The notes under the pieces were generated by a model that was not told the DNA's origin, searched no databases, and worked only from the letters and a program-made list of their open reading frames with translations. Below, piece by piece: positions 7,201 through 8,765 of a stretch of DNA of 8,765 bases. The stretch covers positions 1-8,765 of the forward strand of contig JAGCTA010000303.1 of assembly GCA_017963875.1 (NCBI GenBank), read 5' to 3'. This stretch comes from Victivallales bacterium (lineage in GTDB: Bacteria; Verrucomicrobiota; Lentisphaeria; Oligosphaerales; Oligosphaeraceae). The translations under genes and the position numbers were made by a program. Each line of letters opens with the position of its first letter. Positions within the stretch are counted from its first letter, which is position 1.

Positions 7201-8418
7201 AACATTATTACCCTGCGATGGCTTCAGAACAGCCTCCTCTGAACTTGAGTTAGTCATTTGTGACACATCTGGACTCAACTGCGATGGATTGACCCCACTG
7301 TCGGTAGATGGAGCAGTTGCCGCAGTTCCAGCATTGCTTTCCATTGTGTTCTGGGAAATGGAAGTTACTTTTTGAGGTTCTGCTTTCTCCTCTTTTTCCG
7401 CTGGAGTGTTCGGTGGATTTTGAGATGCAGTAACAACAGGGGTACTGTTTTCTGCATTGACCAGGACTTCAGGCTCATTTTGTGAAAAACGAGCAAACAG
7501 GACCTTGCCAATAATCATAAGTGTCAGCAGCAACCCAACTACTAGTATCGCTACATCTATTTTCTTTAGCCGTTTATGGTTCGACTTCCGAGAGACGAGC
7601 ATCAAAAGAAGGTCCTGCGGCGTCTGAGGGCGTTTATCGGGAGACTTTTCCATCATATGCTCAATCAGGTGTATCAAATCCGCATCCAGATCTGGGCGGA
7701 TTTCCGCAAGCGGGGTCGGCTTTTCCTCAAGGACCTTGAGAATGATCTCCACGTCGGTGGTTCCGTCATAGGGAACCTTCCCCGTCGCGATGGCATAGAG
7801 AGAGGTACCAAGGCAATAGATGTCGGAGCGTATATCCACGGACTTGGCATCGCGGCATTGCTCTGGGCTGCAAAAAGCGGGGGTTCCAAGGACGGCCTGG
7901 TCCACTGTGAGAGTAAGTTCTCCTTCATTGCCATTGTGCATCGCCTTCGCAATCCCGAGGTCCATGAGTTTTATGGAGCCGTCTGAGCACAGCATGATGT
8001 TCGAGGGCTTGATGTCGCGGTGGACGATTCCCATTCGGTGGAGTTCCACAAGCGCCTTTGTCATCTCGTATGCGATTTCCCGAATGCGTTGCGAGGGAAG
8101 GTGCTTTCCTTGCGAATAATCAAACAAAGTCTGCCCCTCGACATATTCCATGACGATGAAGAGCAGCCCTGTCGTGGGGTCATTACCGACATCATACACC
8201 TTCACAATATTGGGATGATCCACTTTCTGAGCCAGTTGCGCCTCACGCACAAAACGCTTCGCCATCATCGGATCCCTCACACCCAGTTCAGGCTTCATGA
8301 CCTTGATGGCGAACTTCTTGTTCAGCAGCGTATGCGTTGCCAGATATACATCCGCCATGCCGCCAGAGCCAAGAACACACTCAATGCGATAATTGCCTAT
8401 TGATTGTAAAGTCGTCAT
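4285..8418 (-). CDS. Giant transmembrane Ser/Thr protein kinase with FGE-like, InlB-like and ankyrin domains
   Basis: The protein has 1377 residues from the ATG at 8418. I prefer this start to the in-frame TTG at 8436 because GGAG at 8431-8434 precedes it and the promoter predicts a transcript beginning near 8438. The kinase domain (about 10-275) is complete: GSGGMADV glycine loop, Lys39 in FAIK, Glu59, catalytic HRDIKPSN with Asp135, DLG with Asp153 in place of DFG, GTPAF, SPE. A single membrane helix follows (about 289-308), then a Ser/Thr/Asn/Pro/Glu-rich linker to about 444. The FGE/sulfatase-modifying-factor domain (about 449-700) shows IPAGTFDMGSP, LPTEAQWEYACRA, GLYDMHGNVWEW and RGGAW...CRSAFR...GFRVV. 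Then come an InlB-B-repeat-like module (about 702-770), a charged helical stretch (about 774-820) and degenerate ankyrin repeats to the C-terminus (about 928-1377; best one GNTALHYAARHGLFDIAALLIASGADMNA). The kinase should face the cytoplasm and everything after the helix the outside. Ligand and phosphorylation targets are unknown. There is no frameshift. Confidence 0.96.
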   Translation of the reverse strand: MTTLQSIGNYRIECVLGSGGMADVYLATHTLLNKKFAIKVMKPELGVRDPMMAKRFVREAQLAQKVDHPNIVKVYDVGNDPTTGLLFIVMEYVEGQTLFDYSQGKHLPSQRIREIAYEMTKALVELHRMGIVHRDIKPSNIMLCSDGSIKLMDLGIAKAMHNGNEGELTLTVDQAVLGTPAFCSPEQCRDAKSVDIRSDIYCLGTSLYAIATGKVPYDGTTDVEIILKVLEEKPTPLAEIRPDLDADLIHLIEHMMEKSPDKRPQTPQDLLLMLVSRKSNHKRLKKIDVAILVVGLLLTLMIIGKVLFARFSQNEPEVLVNAENSTPVVTASQNPPNTPAEKEEKAEPQKVTSISQNTMESNAGTAATAPSTDSGVNPSQLSPDVSQMTNSSSEEAVLKPSQGNNVDHEGEKHTANNRVMPYMIVDLLTGFVRFSDVPPDVSNDICRTRELWLRHIPAGTFDMGSPHDELERREDETSHKVILTKDFYIGIFEYTQRQWETVMGSNPAKHQGEARPVESVSYQMIRGTDEGAGWPERGHVVDSMSFLGKLRAKCGLRIDLPTEAQWEYACRAKTSTAFGSGRDLFPDNGYAGLYDLGRFEFYRQRDNRGGYQEHTKVGCYQPNDWGLYDMHGNVWEWCLDWKGMYPNTTVTDPKGAMMGEYRVIRGGAWNNKVNECRSAFRGGNEPKSNYYGIGFRVVCPTTCSLSVINGIGGRITTVGMKMTAAATVPDGFVFREWKASGLTLSKESQMVNPLVFEMPNGDVQLIAFFSPKKIRSQKKNIEKFFSRHITLEERLADVEEKLASENSQTKIDEREISEKIPILATDRSYVLEHFNEFKCLVHHAQRYRLKEQIKINQRAKNVDKSKFNPEATKKLQQSVEKYLKRVKGTNDYTQKDIQFSEGLLRQLKTGRIDPNVEIVDYSKTPNKSRPLLLVLLSNRFYKRDLLLKELLNLGADANLLLKKQGMSLFSQEQEWILTNGGIDRLENQLLNHLISGMHYQKLVSELILVNHDVREVDKQGNTALHYAARHGLFDIAALLIASGADMNAWNNDVETPLFEAEKSCQHVIKNLLLNLGADATIKNHDGKKASDFQEYGHFIKSAVDGDVQKLQSYLKTGYSPNTIIPSYGKTLLWHACEMNNLEVAELLLKYKADTEAKGQGTSITPLGVIVSRGFLANRLPMFSLLIKNGANPNVWIRFIGQMPDRPEFLLDAIMRDTPIAYDSVAGETRLSYLKVLLSTGKAKCCTPYGYRSIFEHRDKRMTNTYLEYQKKYDEDEPVVPIAISCGVSDEVISDLIKKKANVNIPVKFDALGSAYKKQVTEKKLNIVTALIIAVQMYQADMVRLLLQNHADKYWTNESGKGVQDIETSRKIKELLKK

Positions 8419-8430
8419 AGGATTAATGTT

Positions 8431-8434
8431 CTCC
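8431..8434 (-). promoter_or_regulatory. Shine-Dalgarno of the kinase gene, deciding its start
   Basis: On the minus strand TTGGAG precedes the ATG at 8418, with GGAG at 8431-8434 twelve bases upstream, slightly long but usable. The alternative TTG start at 8436 would make this GGAG part of the coding sequence and has only a poor GTAAGCG upstream. Confidence 0.6.
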
Positions 8435-8444
8435 AATGACGCTT

Positions 8445-8472
8445 ACTATAGTTTTTCAAACTATGAAATCAA
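8445..8472 (-). promoter_or_regulatory. Sigma70-type promoter for the kinase gene
   Basis: Reading the minus strand, a -35-like TTGATT (8467-8472) is followed after 16 bases by a -10-like TATAGT (8445-8450). Transcription would start near 8438, about 20 bases before the ATG at 8418 and only two before the TTG at 8436, which supports the ATG. Each hexamer differs from the E. coli consensus at two or fewer positions. Whether the host sigma factor uses these motifs is assumed. Confidence 0.5.
8448..8464. promoter_or_regulatory. Dyad overlapping the kinase -10 box, operator-like
   Basis: ATAGTTT (8448-8454) and AAACTAT (8458-8464) are perfect reverse complements separated by TTC. The dyad covers half of the -10 and most of the spacer of the predicted kinase promoter, where a bound protein would block RNA polymerase. 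The arms are AT-only except for one G-C pair, so chance is possible. Confidence 0.4.
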
Positions 8473-8518
8473 CTTAAACACAGGAAGTTCAGTGGCTAGA
8501 ATTATTATTGCCAATTGA

Positions 8519-8564
8519 AAAAGTAAACGCACCCCCAATCCTGTATTCCTGTGCATTTACTTTT
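8519..8564. repeat. 14-base inverted repeat with 18-base loop
   Basis: AAAAGTAAACGCAC (8519-8532) is the reverse complement of GTGCATTTACTTTT (8551-8564) except at one position, which is a G-U pair in the minus-strand RNA. Both strands end the hairpin in a short T-run, so it could act as a weak terminator for a minus-strand transcript entering from the right. The arms also contain the GTGCRTTTAC core that recurs to the right, so they may instead be insertion-sequence ends or binding sites placed head to head. Confidence 0.75.
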
Positions 8565-8571
8565 ACAAAGC

Positions 8572-8708
8572 GGAGGAGGCGCATTTACCCTGTCTCAAGA
8601 AAGTCTGAGCTTTGACGCGGCCTGGACTTGCCGAAATGCATTTTCTCCATTGTTGTATGCCGTTGTCCTGTCCCACATCCTCCCGGGAGGATGTGCGTTT
8701 ACTCTGAC
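8572..8708 (+). repeat. 23-base imperfect direct repeat, period 114
   Basis: Copies at 8572-8594 and 8686-8708 follow the pattern GGAGGA-N-GYGCRTTTACYCTGWC and agree at 18 of 23 positions. The core GTGCRTTTAC also occurs at 8551-8560 and, inverted, at 8523-8532; the inverted copy is identical to the one at 8693-8702. The second copy overlaps the right arm of the palindrome at 8674-8695. Confidence 0.65.
8674..8695. repeat. Perfect 22-base palindrome upstream of the + strand gene
   Basis: Eleven bases CACATCCTCCC are followed at once by their exact reverse complement, centred between 8684 and 8685. As DNA this is a strong two-fold symmetric site. As RNA it can fold into nine pairs closed by a CCGG loop. 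No T-run follows, so it is not a simple terminator. It ends 42 bases before the ATG at 8738 and carries an internal GGGAGG that the hairpin would hide. Confidence 0.9.
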
Positions 8709-8737
8709 AGGGATTCCAGCAATACAGGAGAAAACAC

Positions 8738-8765
8738 ATGAGTCATCTTACGCATGAGGAAAGAC
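8738..8765 (+). CDS. N-terminus of a probable IS30-family transposase (3' end outside window)
   Basis: Only nine codons are inside the window: ATG at 8738 then MSHLTHEER, open to the edge. AGGAG at 8726-8730 with a seven-base gap is the best Shine-Dalgarno in the window, which makes a real start likely despite the short stretch. From memory, IS30-family transposases commonly begin with H-L-T-x-E-E/Q-R-Y, the first helix of their N-terminal helix-turn-helix domain, and this matches. Such proteins are DDE enzymes that cut and join the ends of their insertion sequence. The repeats and palindrome just upstream fit the end region of such an element, but no terminal inverted repeat can be confirmed without the other end. 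Other helix-turn-helix proteins are possible. Confidence 0.55.

Larger units (their letters stand above)
8473..8737. other. Structured intergenic region between divergent genes
   Basis: The region between the kinase promoter and the gene at 8738 holds no gene I can support. Its content is a 14-base inverted repeat (8519-8564), a 23-base imperfect direct repeat (8572-8594 and 8686-8708), a perfect palindrome (8674-8695) and the Shine-Dalgarno AGGAG (8726-8730). The stretch 8595-8673 shows nothing clear apart from a TGCATTTTC (8638-8646) loosely like the repeated GTGCRTTTAC core. A GTG-started frame at 8551-8757 exists, but it encodes the repeats and overruns the start of the next gene. Confidence 0.7.

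Noticed and set aside
7576..7986. 136-codon + strand frame opposite the kinase domain
   Set aside because: The opposite strand encodes the kinase residues HRD, DLG and SPE, so this frame is a by-product.
8691..8741. 16-codon leader frame ending in an ATGA overlap with the start at 8738
   Set aside because: The ATGA junction is suggestive of coupling, but the GGAGG touches the ATG with no spacing and sits in the palindrome arm, so initiation is unlikely.
8551..8757. 68-codon + strand frame starting with GTG in the intergenic region
   Set aside because: It has no Shine-Dalgarno, translates the DNA repeats into GGGAFTLS and GGCAFTLT, and overruns the well-supported start at 8738.
1..8765. CRISPR array, tRNA or rRNA gene, riboswitch
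   Set aside because: I saw no regularly spaced repeat-spacer pattern, no cloverleaf-like or conserved rRNA stretch, and no T-box or trp leader in this part of the operon.

Overview
The window carries the end of a tryptophan operon, two carbohydrate-type genes, a very large receptor-like Ser/Thr protein kinase on the opposite strand, and the first codons of a gene that looks like an IS30-type transposase. A Lentisphaerota (Victivallis-like) or related PVC-group bacterium is my best guess. It rests on the kinase joined to a formylglycine-generating-enzyme-like (FGE-like) domain, on a pre-domain stretch (VDL...RTRELWLRHIPAGTFDMGSP) that I remember from Victivallis FGE-like families, and on the AP-endonuclease-2-fold isomerase next to a GH36 enzyme. 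No 16S or other taxonomic marker is present, so this is inference.

Layout. Positions 1-530 are the C-terminal 175 codons of trpB. trpA follows with a 17-base overlap (514-1287). A xylose-isomerase-like TIM-barrel protein starts 24 bases later (1312-2202). After a 79-base gap comes an intracellular GH36 alpha-galactosidase-type glycosidase (2282-4240). All four are on the + strand and no convincing terminator separates them, so they may be one transcript: the last step of tryptophan synthesis followed by sugar handling. A weak hairpin plus T-run follows the GH36 stop. The kinase gene (4285-8418, - strand) converges on it across 44 bases.

The kinase protein is about 1377 residues. In order it has a complete PknB-type kinase domain, one membrane helix, a long Ser/Thr/Asn/Pro-rich linker, an FGE/C-type-lectin-fold domain lacking one of the two catalytic cysteines, an InlB-B-repeat-like module, a charged helical section, and about 450 residues of ankyrin-type repeats. 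By topology everything after the helix should be outside the cytoplasm. The part of the gene encoding the kinase is visibly more GC-rich than the rest.

The 319 bases between the kinase start and the + strand gene at 8738 are dense in structure: a good promoter for the kinase with a dyad over its -10, a 14-base inverted repeat, three direct and one inverted copies of GTGCRTTTAC, and a perfect 22-base palindrome. The + strand gene has a strong Shine-Dalgarno and begins MSHLTHEER, which resembles the N-termini of IS30-family transposases. The structured zone may therefore be the left end and control region of an insertion sequence.
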